This document shows, piece by piece, positions 47,741-56,467 of a stretch of 64,000 bases of DNA. Position 1 is the first letter of the stretch, and every line of letters starts with the position of its first letter. The notes beneath the pieces are model-generated. The model had not been told where the DNA came from, made no database searches, and worked only from the letters and a program-made list of their open reading frames with translations. Origin of the DNA: Pannonibacter sp051860505 (GTDB lineage Bacteria > Pseudomonadota > Alphaproteobacteria > Rhizobiales > Stappiaceae); NCBI RefSeq assembly GCF_051860505.1, contig NZ_JBHYDX010000004.1, positions 1-64,000 of the forward strand. Direction: 5' to 3'. A program made the translations under genes and the position numbers.

Positions 47741-50700
47741 TGGATCGAGGCCATGGGTTCGATACCCGCGAGAAACACCAGTCCCAGGTTCCGGCGCTGC
47801 AGCTGCTCGTGGCGCTGGGGTTCACCCCGCTCTCGCAGGAGGAGGTGCTTCGCCTGCGTGGCGGGCGTCTGCGGAATGTGGTGCTGGACGATGTGCTCGC
47901 CGAGCAACTCATGCGCATCAACCGCTTCACGCATCGAGGCCGTGAATACGGATTTGACCTCGAGGACGCGCACGAGGCGATGCGGCGGCTCAAGCCCACT
48001 CCAGATCGGCTGAAGGGGCTACGCGGGACGAACCAGGACATCTATGACACGCTCGTGCTCGGCACGACGATCACGAAGTCCATCGACGGCGACTCGAAGA
48101 GCTACTCGTTCCGCTACATCGATTGGGAACGGCCGGAGAACAACGTCTTCCATGTCACCGCCGAGTTCTCTGTCGAAAGGAGCGCGTCGAGCCAGACGAA
48201 GCGCTGCGACATCGTTGCGTTCGTGAACGGCATCCCAATCCTGGTGATCGAGAACAAGCGGCCGACAGAGAGCCTGAAGAAGGCGGACAGCCAGCTGATC
48301 GGCTACCAGAACGAGGACAATATCCCGCAGCTCTTCCACTTCGCTCAGCTGCTGATCGGCATGAACCGGAACGAGGCGCGTTACGCGACCGTAGGGACGC
48401 CGCGGAAGTTCTGGCAGACCTGGCGCGACGAGGAAGACACCGACGAGGCCATCGCGCCCTTTGCGAACCGCGTCCTCACCGCAGCGGAGAAGGACGCCAT
48501 CTTCTCCAGTGATTTCGCGGGCGCTCGCGCCTATTTCGAGGCGATGGCCGCCGAAGGCGACCGCGCGGTCACGGTTCAGGACCGGACGGTGTACGCGCTG
48601 TGCCGCCCCGAGCGACTGCTCGATCTCATCCGCCGTTTCACCGTATTCGATGGCGGCGTCCGCAAGGTTGCCCGCCACCAGCAGTTCTTCGGGATCCGGC
48701 GCGCCGTCGAGACCGTCAAGCAGCATGATATGAGCGGCGCCCGCAAGGGCGGCGTGATCTGGCATACCCAGGGCTCGGGCAAGTCGCTGACCATGGTGAT
48801 GCTAGGGCGCTCGCTTGCTCTCGAGCGCAGCATCGAGAACCCGCGGATCATCATCGTCACGGACCGCGACGATCTCGACAAGCAGATCAAGGACACCTTC
48901 AAGTCCTGTGACCTCGAGCCGGTCCGCGCGACGAGTGGGGCGCATCTGCTGGAGCTCGTCCACAACAAGGCTCCGCTGGTCACCACAATCATCAACAAGT
49001 TCGACACGGCGCTGAAGAACAGCAAGCTGGCGGACGACGATCCGAACATCTTCGTGCTGGTGGACGAGAGCCACAGGACTCAGACGGGGCGCTACGGCGG
49101 CCACAGCCAGTTCGCCGCCAAGATGCGCCGCCTCATTCCAAAGGCCTGCTACCTCGGCTTCACCGGCACGCCCCTGCTGAAGAAGGAGAAGAACACGCTG
49201 TCGACCTTCGGGCGGCTCATCCACCGCTACGCTATCGACGAGGCGATCGCCGACGGTGCCGTCGTGCCGCTGCTCTACGAGGGACGGCTCGTTGAGCAGC
49301 AGGTCTCGGGCGCCGTTGTCGACCGCTGGTTCGACAAGATCAGCGAAGGGCTGACCGAGAACCAGAAGCGCGATCTGAAGCGGAAGTTCTCCCGGATGGA
49401 CGCCCTGGCCAAGACTGATCAGGCCATCCGAGCCAAGGCGTTCGACATCTCCGAGCATTATCGCCAGCACTGGCAGGGGACCGGCTTCAAGGCGCAGCTC
49501 GTTGCCCCCTCGAAGGCCGCGGCAGTCCGCTTCAAGGAGGTTCTCGACGAGATCGGCCACGTATCGAGCGCGATCGTCATCTCGCCGCCGGACGAGAACG
49601 AGGGCAACGAGGAGGTCGACCAGGAATCCAAGGACCTCGTGCGGAAATTTTGGTCGTCAATGATGGCGCGGTACAAGACCGAGGAAGAGTACAACCGCCA
49701 GATCATCGACGCCTTCAAGGGCTCCGGCGATCCCGAGATCCTGATCGTCGTCTCCAAGCTCCTCACCGGCTTCGACGCGCCCCGTAACACGGTCCTTTAC
49801 GTCTGCAAGTCCCTGAAGGAACATAACCTCCTGCAGGCGATTGCGCGCGTGAACCGCCTGTACGAGGACGGTGGCACGGAGAAGCAGTTCGGCTTCATCA
49901 TCGACTACGAAGGGTTGCTGGGCGAGCTCGACAGCGCCCTGACGACCTATAGCGCATTCGAGGGGTACGAGGCGGCGGACCTCGCCGAGACGGTGCATGA
50001 CGTCCGCGAGGAGATCCGCAAGCTGCCCCAGCTGCACGATCAGCTCTGGGACCTGTTCAAGCCGGTCAGGAACAAGAAGGACATGGAGCAGTTCGAGCAG
50101 CACCTTGCCGACGAGTCGCTTCGCCATGAGTTCTACGCACGCCTCAAGGCTTTCAGCCGGTGCCTGCACATATCGCTCTCGTCGGACAAGCTGTTCGATG
50201 TCTTCGACGAGGCCAAGGTCGACGCCCTGAAGCGGGACTGGAAGCAGTTCTCCGAACTTAAGCGCTCGGTCCAGCTCCGCTACCAGGAGACGGTCGATGT
50301 CCGCGAGTTCGAGCCGAAGATCCAGAAGCTGCTAGATGACCATGTCGTGGCAATGCCTGCCGAGACCATCATCGAGGTGATGAACATCAACGATCCTGAT
50401 GCGCTGAAGGCGGTCGTCGAGGAGACGGGCGTCTCAGAAGCCTCGAGGGCGGACCGCATCGCCAGCGCCACCCGGCGGGCAATCACCGAGAAGATGGATG
50501 AGGACCCGACGTTCTACAAACAGTTCTCCGAACTGCTCGAAGAGACCATTCGCGCCTATCGCGAGAAGCGGCTCTCCGAGCGCGAGTACCTGAACAGCGT
50601 CGTGGACCTCGCGAGTAAGGTGGCGCGCAAGGATCGGGGCCGGGATGTTCCCGAAAGCATCCGGGGCGATGAGGATGCACAGGCGTTCTTCGGCATCCTG

Positions 50701-50967
50701 GGAGGTCAGCTCAAGATCAAAGACGATGAGCCGGTGTCCGGCGACGAAGCAGCATCCATCGCCGTGGAGATCATCGACATCATCAAGTCCCACCTGATCG
50801 TCGACATCTGGTCGAACGAAGTGGCCCAGAACAAACTGCGCAATGCCATCGATGACTACTTCTTCGACGTTCTGCGTGACGAGAGGGGTGTCGACCTGCC
50901 CGTGCAGGTGCTCGACGATCTCGAACTCAAGATCATGGATCTTGCTCGGGCCCGGTTCGCGGCATGA
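47740..50967 (+). CDS. hsdR: Type I restriction endonuclease subunit HsdR
   Basis: A 1075-residue motor/nuclease. The PD-(D/E)XK nuclease site is D157 and E171-x-K173 (CDIVAFVNGIPILVIENKRP). The SF2 helicase has Walker A TQGSGKSLTM (K348), DESH (442-445) and CYLGFTGTPL. The C-terminal ~250 residues are helical (EREYLNSVVDLASKVARKDR) and bind HsdM. It translocates DNA past the complex and cuts it. All motifs are intact. Start ATG 47740, overlapping the preceding stop; GTG 47728 is less likely. Confidence 0.96.
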   Translation: MDRGHGFDTREKHQSQVPALQLLVALGFTPLSQEEVLRLRGGRLRNVVLDDVLAEQLMRINRFTHRGREYGFDLEDAHEAMRRLKPTPDRLKGLRGTNQDIYDTLVLGTTITKSIDGDSKSYSFRYIDWERPENNVFHVTAEFSVERSASSQTKRCDIVAFVNGIPILVIENKRPTESLKKADSQLIGYQNEDNIPQLFHFAQLLIGMNRNEARYATVGTPRKFWQTWRDEEDTDEAIAPFANRVLTAAEKDAIFSSDFAGARAYFEAMAAEGDRAVTVQDRTVYALCRPERLLDLIRRFTVFDGGVRKVARHQQFFGIRRAVETVKQHDMSGARKGGVIWHTQGSGKSLTMVMLGRSLALERSIENPRIIIVTDRDDLDKQIKDTFKSCDLEPVRATSGAHLLELVHNKAPLVTTIINKFDTALKNSKLADDDPNIFVLVDESHRTQTGRYGGHSQFAAKMRRLIPKACYLGFTGTPLLKKEKNTLSTFGRLIHRYAIDEAIADGAVVPLLYEGRLVEQQVSGAVVDRWFDKISEGLTENQKRDLKRKFSRMDALAKTDQAIRAKAFDISEHYRQHWQGTGFKAQLVAPSKAAAVRFKEVLDEIGHVSSAIVISPPDENEGNEEVDQESKDLVRKFWSSMMARYKTEEEYNRQIIDAFKGSGDPEILIVVSKLLTGFDAPRNTVLYVCKSLKEHNLLQAIARVNRLYEDGGTEKQFGFIIDYEGLLGELDSALTTYSAFEGYEAADLAETVHDVREEIRKLPQLHDQLWDLFKPVRNKKDMEQFEQHLADESLRHEFYARLKAFSRCLHISLSSDKLFDVFDEAKVDALKRDWKQFSELKRSVQLRYQETVDVREFEPKIQKLLDDHVVAMPAETIIEVMNINDPDALKAVVEETGVSEASRADRIASATRRAITEKMDEDPTFYKQFSELLEETIRAYREKRLSEREYLNSVVDLASKVARKDRGRDVPESIRGDEDAQAFFGILGGQLKIKDDEPVSGDEAASIAVEIIDIIKSHLIVDIWSNEVAQNKLRNAIDDYFFDVLRDERGVDLPVQVLDDLELKIMDLARARFAA

Positions 50968-51680
50968 CGCGGGAACTGCACTGCCTGCAGTACGGCGAGC
51001 AGGAGATCCGGTACGAGATCGTCCGCCGTCCGAGGAAGACGCTAGAGATCGCTGTCGAGCCCGATGCTTCGGTGGTGATCGCGGCCCCGGAGGACGCGAC
51101 GCTCGCCGCCATAGAAGCCAAGCTGCGGAAGCGCGCAGCATGGGTGACACGGCAGCAGCGGTACTTCGCCCAGTTCCTGCCGCGGACGCCGGAGCGCAGG
51201 TTCGTCGCCGGAGAAACGCGTCTCTACCTAGGGCGCCAGTACCGGCTGAAGGTCGTCCCGCATGTCCAGGAAAGCGTGAAGCTGATCCGCGGCTTCATCG
51301 TTGTGCAGACACACCGGCCGACCAGGCCGGAGGTGACGCGCGAACTGGTCGAGGCATGGTATCGAGACCGAGCGCACATCAAGTTTCCGGAGAGGATCGA
51401 AATCTGCCTCGGCCTCTTTCCGGATCCCGAGGCATTTCGGCCGAAGGGGTTCATCGTTCGCCAGATCCGGCAAAGATGGGGGTCGATGTCACCAGCGGGA
51501 CGCCTGCTGCTGAACCGCCGCCTCGTACAGGCGCCGGTCGACGCCATAGACTATGTCATCACCCACGAGCTTTGCCATGTGGCCGAGCCACATCACGGTG
51601 CTGCCTTTTTCGAGCTACTCGACAAGGTGATGCCCGATTGGGAGCGTCGGAAGCAGAGGCTGGAAAGGGCCATGGCCTGA
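50964..51680 (+). CDS. YgjP/SprT-type zinc metallopeptidase of the restriction operon
   Basis: A 238-residue protein of the M48-type YgjP-like (DUF45) family. The zinc motif is HELCH (H201-E202...H205) followed by AEPHHGAAFFELLDKVMPDW; RQRWGSMSPAGRLLLNRRLV is the other family block. Such genes are regular 3' partners of type I restriction operons, with an unknown role. It overlaps hsdR by four bases. Confidence 0.9.
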   Translation: MTRELHCLQYGEQEIRYEIVRRPRKTLEIAVEPDASVVIAAPEDATLAAIEAKLRKRAAWVTRQQRYFAQFLPRTPERRFVAGETRLYLGRQYRLKVVPHVQESVKLIRGFIVVQTHRPTRPEVTRELVEAWYRDRAHIKFPERIEICLGLFPDPEAFRPKGFIVRQIRQRWGSMSPAGRLLLNRRLVQAPVDAIDYVITHELCHVAEPHHGAAFFELLDKVMPDWERRKQRLERAMA

Positions 51681-51945
51681 GAACTTCCGAACCCGGTCGC
51701 GGTAGACGCAAACGCGACTCTAATCCAAGCAATTTCAGCGGTTTGAAATTTCTCTTCTGCTACAATAACTTACGAGAAATTCACCAAAACCGCGTAGTCA
51801 TGAGGTCCGGAGAATATCGGCCCGGAGAGACCGCTTTCGGCCTCCCGGCGCAGGGGCCAGTGCTCAGGCCCTCCCGCATAACCCTCGAAAACAACGGAAA
51901 AATCCGGGCGCAGCCGGATCGGGAGAACGCTTTCTCAAGGGCAAA

Positions 51946-52035
51946 TGGCGGACAGAGAGGGATTCGAACCCTCGATACGGTTTCCCGTATACACGCGTTC
52001 CAGGCGTGCGCCTTCAACCACTCGGCCACCTGTCC
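51946..52035 (-). tRNA. tRNA-Ser(GGA)
   Basis: On the minus strand the 5' end is GGACAGG at 52035, with the D arm GCCGAGTGGTTGAAGG, the anticodon loop CTGGAAC (anticodon GGA), a long variable arm and the T arm GGTTCGAATCC; the 3' acceptor strand TCTGTCC pairs with the 5' end. Discriminator G and an encoded CCA follow to 51946. The long variable arm and ~90-nt length fit serine tRNA. It reads UCC and UCU codons. Confidence 0.95.
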
Positions 52036-52068
52036 ATTCTTCAGCGGCGGGCCGCTCAAGGTGGGCGG

Positions 52069-52096
52069 AATATACTCAGGACGCCGGGGAGCGCAA
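52069..52096 (-). promoter_or_regulatory. Probable tRNA-Ser promoter
   Basis: On the minus strand TTGCGC (52091-52096) and TATATT (52069-52074) are spaced 16 bases, and the -10 element ends 33 bases before the tRNA 5' end. This is a near-consensus sigma-70 promoter well placed for the tRNA gene. Confidence 0.65.
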
Positions 52097-52532
52097 GAAC
52101 TCTTGTGAAGTTTTTTTCGTCCAGCTTCGCCAGCCGGCGGAATGGCTGGAAAACCCTTGCAAAAACCATGGGAAAAGCCAGTGCCGGACTTGTGCGTTGC
52201 CGCGATTGGACCGGCAAACTAGCTATAGTGGCATGAGCGCTTCAACGGGCGCTATTCGCTGTGCCGGGCAGGGTGGAAGGCCTGGCCGATCGTCATCAGA
52301 GGTCCGGCCTGGGTTCGGCCCGGGTCTGGCCTGAAACCTGGCCTGGCTGAACTGTCCTGGAGTGGTGCATCGCGCTCGTGCGGCGGCCAAGATGCTTGGG
52401 GGGCAGGCTGCGATGTCCCGGTCTGCCCGGGGCCTGAAAAGCCCGGCGCCGGGCCGGAGTGCTGCCTGGACGTGGCGGGGCGGCGTTACCGGGCTGGCTC
52501 TGGTGCATGTGCAAATGCCGGGAGGACTTTTA
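52097..52532. other. Intergenic region between tRNA-Ser and the small membrane protein
   Basis: A G+C-rich stretch of about 440 bases without a convincing gene. It holds repeated GGCCTGG-type words between 52305 and 52350. The ribosome binding site GGAGGA for the small membrane protein lies at 52521. Promoters for that gene are expected in its right part. Confidence 0.5.
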
Positions 52533-52856
52533 ATGTTTGCTGTCTTGCGTGCCCTGCTCAGGCTCTCGGGTTATTTTCTGCTCGGCATCGCAGTTGTTGC
52601 CGCCGTTGTTGACGGCAGCAAATCGATCGCTGCGGCCGCCTTTGCCTATACGCCGGTGGGTCAGGTCTGGTTCGAACTGGCGCCAGCCTCGCTGAACATT
52701 GCGCAGGCGGCAATCCAGCGCCATGTCAGCCCGGTGTTGTGGGATCCTGTGATCCAGACGCTGCTTGGGTGGCCCGTGTGGGTGGTTCTGCCGCCGCTCG
52801 CCGTTGCGCTGCTCATTCTGGGCATGCGCCGCCGCCCGGCCGTGCCGTCGGTCTGA
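52533..52856 (+). CDS. Small membrane protein, 107 residues
   Basis: A 107-residue protein with a GGAGGA site before ATG 52533. It has hydrophobic segments at about residues 5-27 (LSGYFLLGIAVVAAVVDG) and 75-98 (WPVWVVLPPLAVALLILG) joined by an amphipathic stretch. It precedes msrA by nine bases and is likely cotranscribed. Homologues of this plan exist in Rhizobiales but have no known function. The frame is open upstream to 52362, yet those codons look non-coding. Confidence 0.75.
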   Translation: MFAVLRALLRLSGYFLLGIAVVAAVVDGSKSIAAAAFAYTPVGQVWFELAPASLNIAQAAIQRHVSPVLWDPVIQTLLGWPVWVVLPPLAVALLILGMRRRPAVPSV

Positions 52857-52865
52857 GAGGTTGCA

Positions 52866-53549
52866 ATGTCCTTCATGCGTCTTCTGAGCCAGAAGTTTAC
52901 CTTGCCAACCGCAGCAGACGCCTTGCCGGGCCGGCCGGACGTTTTTGTGCCGCAGCTGGATCATGCCGTGCTGGGTCATGCCCTTGGCGGCGCCGTTCCG
53001 GATGGCTACCGGACTGTGCTTTTCGGCATGGGTTGCTACTGGGGGGCAGAAAAGCGCTTCTGGTCGGTGCCGGGCGTCCATGTCACGGCAGCAGGCTACG
53101 CTGGCGGCCTGACACCCAATCCAACTGGCAACGAAGTGGCCACGGGCCGCACGGGCCATGCCGAAGTCGTTCGCGTGGTTTATGATCCCGCATGTGTGTC
53201 CTTGCGCAGGATGCTGGCCGTGTTCTGGGAAGGTCATGATCCGACAGAGGGCATGCGGCAGGGCGATGACATCGGCACCCAGTTCCGTTCGATGGTCCTG
53301 GTTCCTGATCAAGAGGATCTGGCTCTCGCAGAGGCTTCCCGCGCGGCTTATGCAAAGGCACTTGCAACAGCCGGGCATCCACGCGCCATCACGACGATCC
53401 TCGCCGTCGACACGAGGTTTTATTTCGCCGAAGCCTATCAGCAGCAGCATCTTGCCCGTGTGGAGGGCGCGACTTGCGGAACGCGCGGCTGCGGCGTGCC
53501 GGCAGGACCGTTTTTTGAGGACAGCGGTCTTGAAGGGACCCACGGATGA
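52866..53549 (+). CDS. msrA: Peptide methionine sulfoxide reductase MsrA
   Basis: A 227-residue MsrA. The catalytic cysteine C57 lies in FGMGCYWGAEKRFW, followed by SVPGVHVTAAGYAGGLTPNP and TGRTGHAEVVRVVYDP. The resolving cysteines are near the C-terminus (ATCGTRGCGVP). It reduces the S-form of methionine sulfoxide with thioredoxin. Cytoplasmic; no signal peptide. It overlaps the next gene by four bases (ATGA). Confidence 0.96.
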   Translation: MSFMRLLSQKFTLPTAADALPGRPDVFVPQLDHAVLGHALGGAVPDGYRTVLFGMGCYWGAEKRFWSVPGVHVTAAGYAGGLTPNPTGNEVATGRTGHAEVVRVVYDPACVSLRRMLAVFWEGHDPTEGMRQGDDIGTQFRSMVLVPDQEDLALAEASRAAYAKALATAGHPRAITTILAVDTRFYFAEAYQQQHLARVEGATCGTRGCGVPAGPFFEDSGLEGTHG

Positions 53550-54418
53550 ACAGGGAAGATGATTTGCGCAAGCGGCTCGAACAGGAGTTGGCACGGCCGG
53601 GCCAGGAAATGGAAGATGGGGACGAGGCAAGGGCGGTGCCTGTGCGGGCATCGCACGCCCGGCTGCAGGATCCGTTCGGCATGCGCCTTCGCGCCAATCT
53701 GCTACAGGCCGTGATCGAAGCGCGCCATGTGTTGGCCGATCTGCGGCTGCCGCTGTCGGTCCGTGTTGCCAAGGCGCGGCTGGCGGTGCGGCGGGCACGG
53801 TTGCTGTTGAAAGTGTGCCGGGACAGCCTCGGTCCATCATACGCGGCGCGGGCTGCGCGGTTGAAACTCTGCGCAGGCGCCTTGAAAATGCTGGATGCCG
53901 AACCGCAGCGGGCACCGGTCGGACTGGTGTTGACGACGGATTTGCCGGCACTTGAGGAGGACCGTCGGATCGCCGAACTGGACGGTCTCTTGCGCCGCTG
54001 CGAAGTGGATGCGGTCAGCCTTGCGCCCGGACTGATTGACGCAGTCGGCGCGGCGCAGGCCTTGGCAAAGGCGCGGCGCCAAAGTCTCTCCCGCGCAAGG
54101 TCTGCGCTGTCCACCCGGGAGCCGGATTTGTGCCGACGCTGGCTAAAGTCATTGCGCCGTCAGGCAGAAATGGCCCGTGTGCTGGCGGCCGAATGGCGCG
54201 GGGACAGCCCCCTCTCGTCGCTGCAGATCAACGCTCAAGCCGAGGATCTGGCGAGATATCTCAAGGTTGATGCGCTGTATCGCAGGTTGTGCGCGCAAAA
54301 GGCCAATGGTGCAGTTCCCCTGGCATCACCCGAAGCGGTCTGGCTCGAACGCAAGGCATTGTGGCGCCGGATTCGGGATCGGCAGCGTACGGTGCTCGAT
54401 CGGGGAAGTGGGCTCTAG
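53546..54418 (+). CDS. CHAD-like helical protein
   Basis: A 290-residue arginine- and histidine-containing all-helical protein. Blocks such as VRVAKARLAVRRARLLLKVC and LCRRWLKSLRRQAEMARVLA recall the RxxxRR helices of CHAD domains, which bind polyphosphate. The match is remote, and no polyphosphate-related gene is adjacent. It starts at ATG 53546 overlapping the msrA stop and reads MNREDDLRKRLEQELARPGQ. Function uncertain. Confidence 0.5.
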   Translation: MNREDDLRKRLEQELARPGQEMEDGDEARAVPVRASHARLQDPFGMRLRANLLQAVIEARHVLADLRLPLSVRVAKARLAVRRARLLLKVCRDSLGPSYAARAARLKLCAGALKMLDAEPQRAPVGLVLTTDLPALEEDRRIAELDGLLRRCEVDAVSLAPGLIDAVGAAQALAKARRQSLSRARSALSTREPDLCRRWLKSLRRQAEMARVLAAEWRGDSPLSSLQINAQAEDLARYLKVDALYRRLCAQKANGAVPLASPEAVWLERKALWRRIRDRQRTVLDRGSGL

Positions 54419-54537
54419 GATTCCGTTTAAGGACAACGGACCGACAACTGGCCGAGTGGTGCAACTTTCACCTGTCTTCCGGAGTTGTTAACCAAGGTCG
54501 TGTGATTCTCCTTGCGTCACCGCCTTGGTTGAAACAC

Positions 54538-54909
54538 ATGCGCCCCGCAGCCCCATCGACATCAAATCCGGTCTCCGGTCTTGGACGCAGCCTGATCGGG
54601 CTGTACTTCGTCGTGGCCTGCGGATTGATGGGTGCGGCAGTTCTGGCTCCCGTTCAGGGCAGCCAGGTGGCCGTGTTTACATGGGCGGGGGCGGCGAATG
54701 CTGCGCAGATTGTTGCGCGGGCAAACGGGCAATTGCTGTTGATCTCGGCGAATGGCCGGGTTGCCGTAACACCTACTTCAGCAGCTGGCGATATCGGTGC
54801 ACTCTATGACGCTGGTGCCAGTCTGGTGACGGCGGCGTGGTTCGCGAAAGCCTGTGTGGCGTTGAATGTGGCTGGACTGTCTGTTGAAACAAGCGAGGTA
54901 GCGAGATGA
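54538..54909 (+). CDS. Small single-span membrane protein upstream of a chemoreceptor
   Basis: A 123-residue protein with a hydrophobic segment near residues 14-34 (SLIGLYFVVACGLMGAAVLA) and a soluble C-terminal part (AQIVARANGQLLLISANGRV). Start ATG 54538 (MRPAAPSTSNPVSGLGRSLI) was chosen over the upstream open frame, which reads as shadow of the previous gene. Its stop overlaps the chemoreceptor start by four bases. It might be a sensor partner of the receptor (inference). Confidence 0.62.
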   Translation: MRPAAPSTSNPVSGLGRSLIGLYFVVACGLMGAAVLAPVQGSQVAVFTWAGAANAAQIVARANGQLLLISANGRVAVTPTSAAGDIGALYDAGASLVTAAWFAKACVALNVAGLSVETSEVAR

Positions 54910-56372
54910 TGAGCGGATTGGAGAATATTCGCGAGGCTTTCGCGAAAGCATTGATGTTTTTTATCTGGTTCAACGTCTTGCTTGTGATCGGAACGGCGCT
55001 GTCAAACGATGCTGTTGCCAGCGTCGCAATTGCAGGTATTGCGCTTCTGTTTGGAACCGTGGCAACCGGAACCTGGATGAAATGCGGCACGGCAGCGGAA
55101 ACGCGGATCGTGTCGGCAATTTCGCTGGCCGGGCTGGTGGCCCTGTTCGTTGCAGCGCTGGGAGGGGGCGATCCGGCTTCGTCCTTCCAGCTTGATGGCC
55201 ACATGTATTTCTTCGCCGTTCTCGCCATTCTGGCGGGCTGGGTCGACTGGCGTGCCCTGGTTGCCTATGCCGGCGTCGTCGCAGTTCATCACCTCGTGCT
55301 GAATTTTGCCCTGCCGATGGCCGTGTTCCCGGCTGGAGCAAATTTTGGCCGCGTTGTGTTTCATGCGGTCATTGTCGTGGTCGAGGTCGGCGCGCTTTGG
55401 TGGCTGACCGATCAGTTGTCGAAGGCCTTCCAGGAGGCAGGAGCGGCTCTTGACGCGGCTGAAGCGGCGCAAGGCACCGCCCAGGCAGCGCAAACGGCAA
55501 TGGAGGAACAATCTCACCGCAACGGCGAACGGCAAAAAGCCGTCATCGCCCGCATTGCGAGCTTTCGCAATGAGATTGAAGCCCTGCTTACCGGTGTTTC
55601 TGATCGCAGCCGCCAGATGCGTGAAGCCTCGTCCCAGCTCGGCACTTTGATTTCCGGCACCGCCAGCCAGGCGGCCACGGCAGCAGCCGCCTCGGACAAG
55701 GCATCTGACAATGTTCAGACGGTGTCTGCAGCGGCAGAGGAACTGTCCTCGTCCATCTCCGAGATATCTCGTCAGGTTGCGCAGACAACCCAGATTGTCG
55801 CCAGGGCGACGGAAGGGGCGCAGACATCCAATTCCAAGGTCGCCAGTCTCGCCAATGCCGCCAGCCGGATTGGTGAGGTCGTCACACTCATTCAGGCAAT
55901 TGCCGAGCAGACCAACCTTCTGGCGCTGAATGCGACAATTGAGGCGGCCAGAGCCGGCGAGGCCGGACGCGGTTTTGCCGTTGTCGCCGCCGAAGTGAAA
56001 GAACTGGCCACGCAGACCTCGAAGGCGACGGAGGAGATCGGGGCGCAGATTACCGCAATCCAGGCTGAAACCAAGGGGGCAGTCGAGGCCATCGGGGCCA
56101 TTGCACTGACCATGGAGGACGTCAACCGCTACACCGGCGCCATTGCTGCGGCGGTAGAGGAGCAGGGAGCGGCAACCGCCGAAATCTCGCGCAACGTTGC
56201 CCAGGCAGCCAATGGTACGGAGCTGGTTGCCAGCAACGTCAGCGGCCTTAGCGTTTCGGCCGAACAGACGACCGGGTCCGTATCCAATGTCGCAAGGACT
56301 GCGGAAGAACTGGAGCAGGAAGCTGCCCGTATGCGCTCCATGATCGATACGTTCCTGCGCGACGTCGCCTGA
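54906..56372 (+). CDS. Methyl-accepting chemotaxis protein with multi-span N-terminus
   Basis: A 488-residue chemoreceptor. The first 180 residues contain about six hydrophobic spans (AKALMFFIWFNVLLVIGTAL, HMYFFAVLAILAGWVDWRAL, VFHAVIVVVEVGALWWLTDQ) instead of a periplasmic domain. Residues 200-485 are coiled coil with the conserved hairpin tip IAEQTNLLALNATIEAARAG. It should signal through CheA/CheW. No classical HAMP domain is seen. Start MMS at 54906, overlapping the previous stop. Confidence 0.9.
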   Translation: MMSGLENIREAFAKALMFFIWFNVLLVIGTALSNDAVASVAIAGIALLFGTVATGTWMKCGTAAETRIVSAISLAGLVALFVAALGGGDPASSFQLDGHMYFFAVLAILAGWVDWRALVAYAGVVAVHHLVLNFALPMAVFPAGANFGRVVFHAVIVVVEVGALWWLTDQLSKAFQEAGAALDAAEAAQGTAQAAQTAMEEQSHRNGERQKAVIARIASFRNEIEALLTGVSDRSRQMREASSQLGTLISGTASQAATAAAASDKASDNVQTVSAAAEELSSSISEISRQVAQTTQIVARATEGAQTSNSKVASLANAASRIGEVVTLIQAIAEQTNLLALNATIEAARAGEAGRGFAVVAAEVKELATQTSKATEEIGAQITAIQAETKGAVEAIGAIALTMEDVNRYTGAIAAAVEEQGAATAEISRNVAQAANGTELVASNVSGLSVSAEQTTGSVSNVARTAEELEQEAARMRSMIDTFLRDVA

Positions 56373-56396
56373 CCCCGCCAGACGAAACAGGACAAC

Positions 56397-56425
56397 GACC
56401 GGCGCCAGGGTGCGCCGGTCTTTCT
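56397..56425 (+). terminator. Rho-independent terminator after the chemoreceptor gene
   Basis: GACCGGCGC (56397-56405) and GCGCCGGTC (56412-56420) form a perfect 9-bp GC stem with a six-base loop, followed by TTTCT. It lies 25 bases after the chemoreceptor stop and before the convergent hydrolase gene. Confidence 0.82.
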
Positions 56426-56467
56426 GTCGGAAGTGGCCGAAGGCCACTCCCTGCATTGGCCGGTTGA

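Noticed and set aside
50843..52108. A 421-residue frame over the peptidase gene and tRNA-Ser
   Set aside because: It runs out of phase through the metallopeptidase gene and across a tRNA, so it cannot be a real gene.
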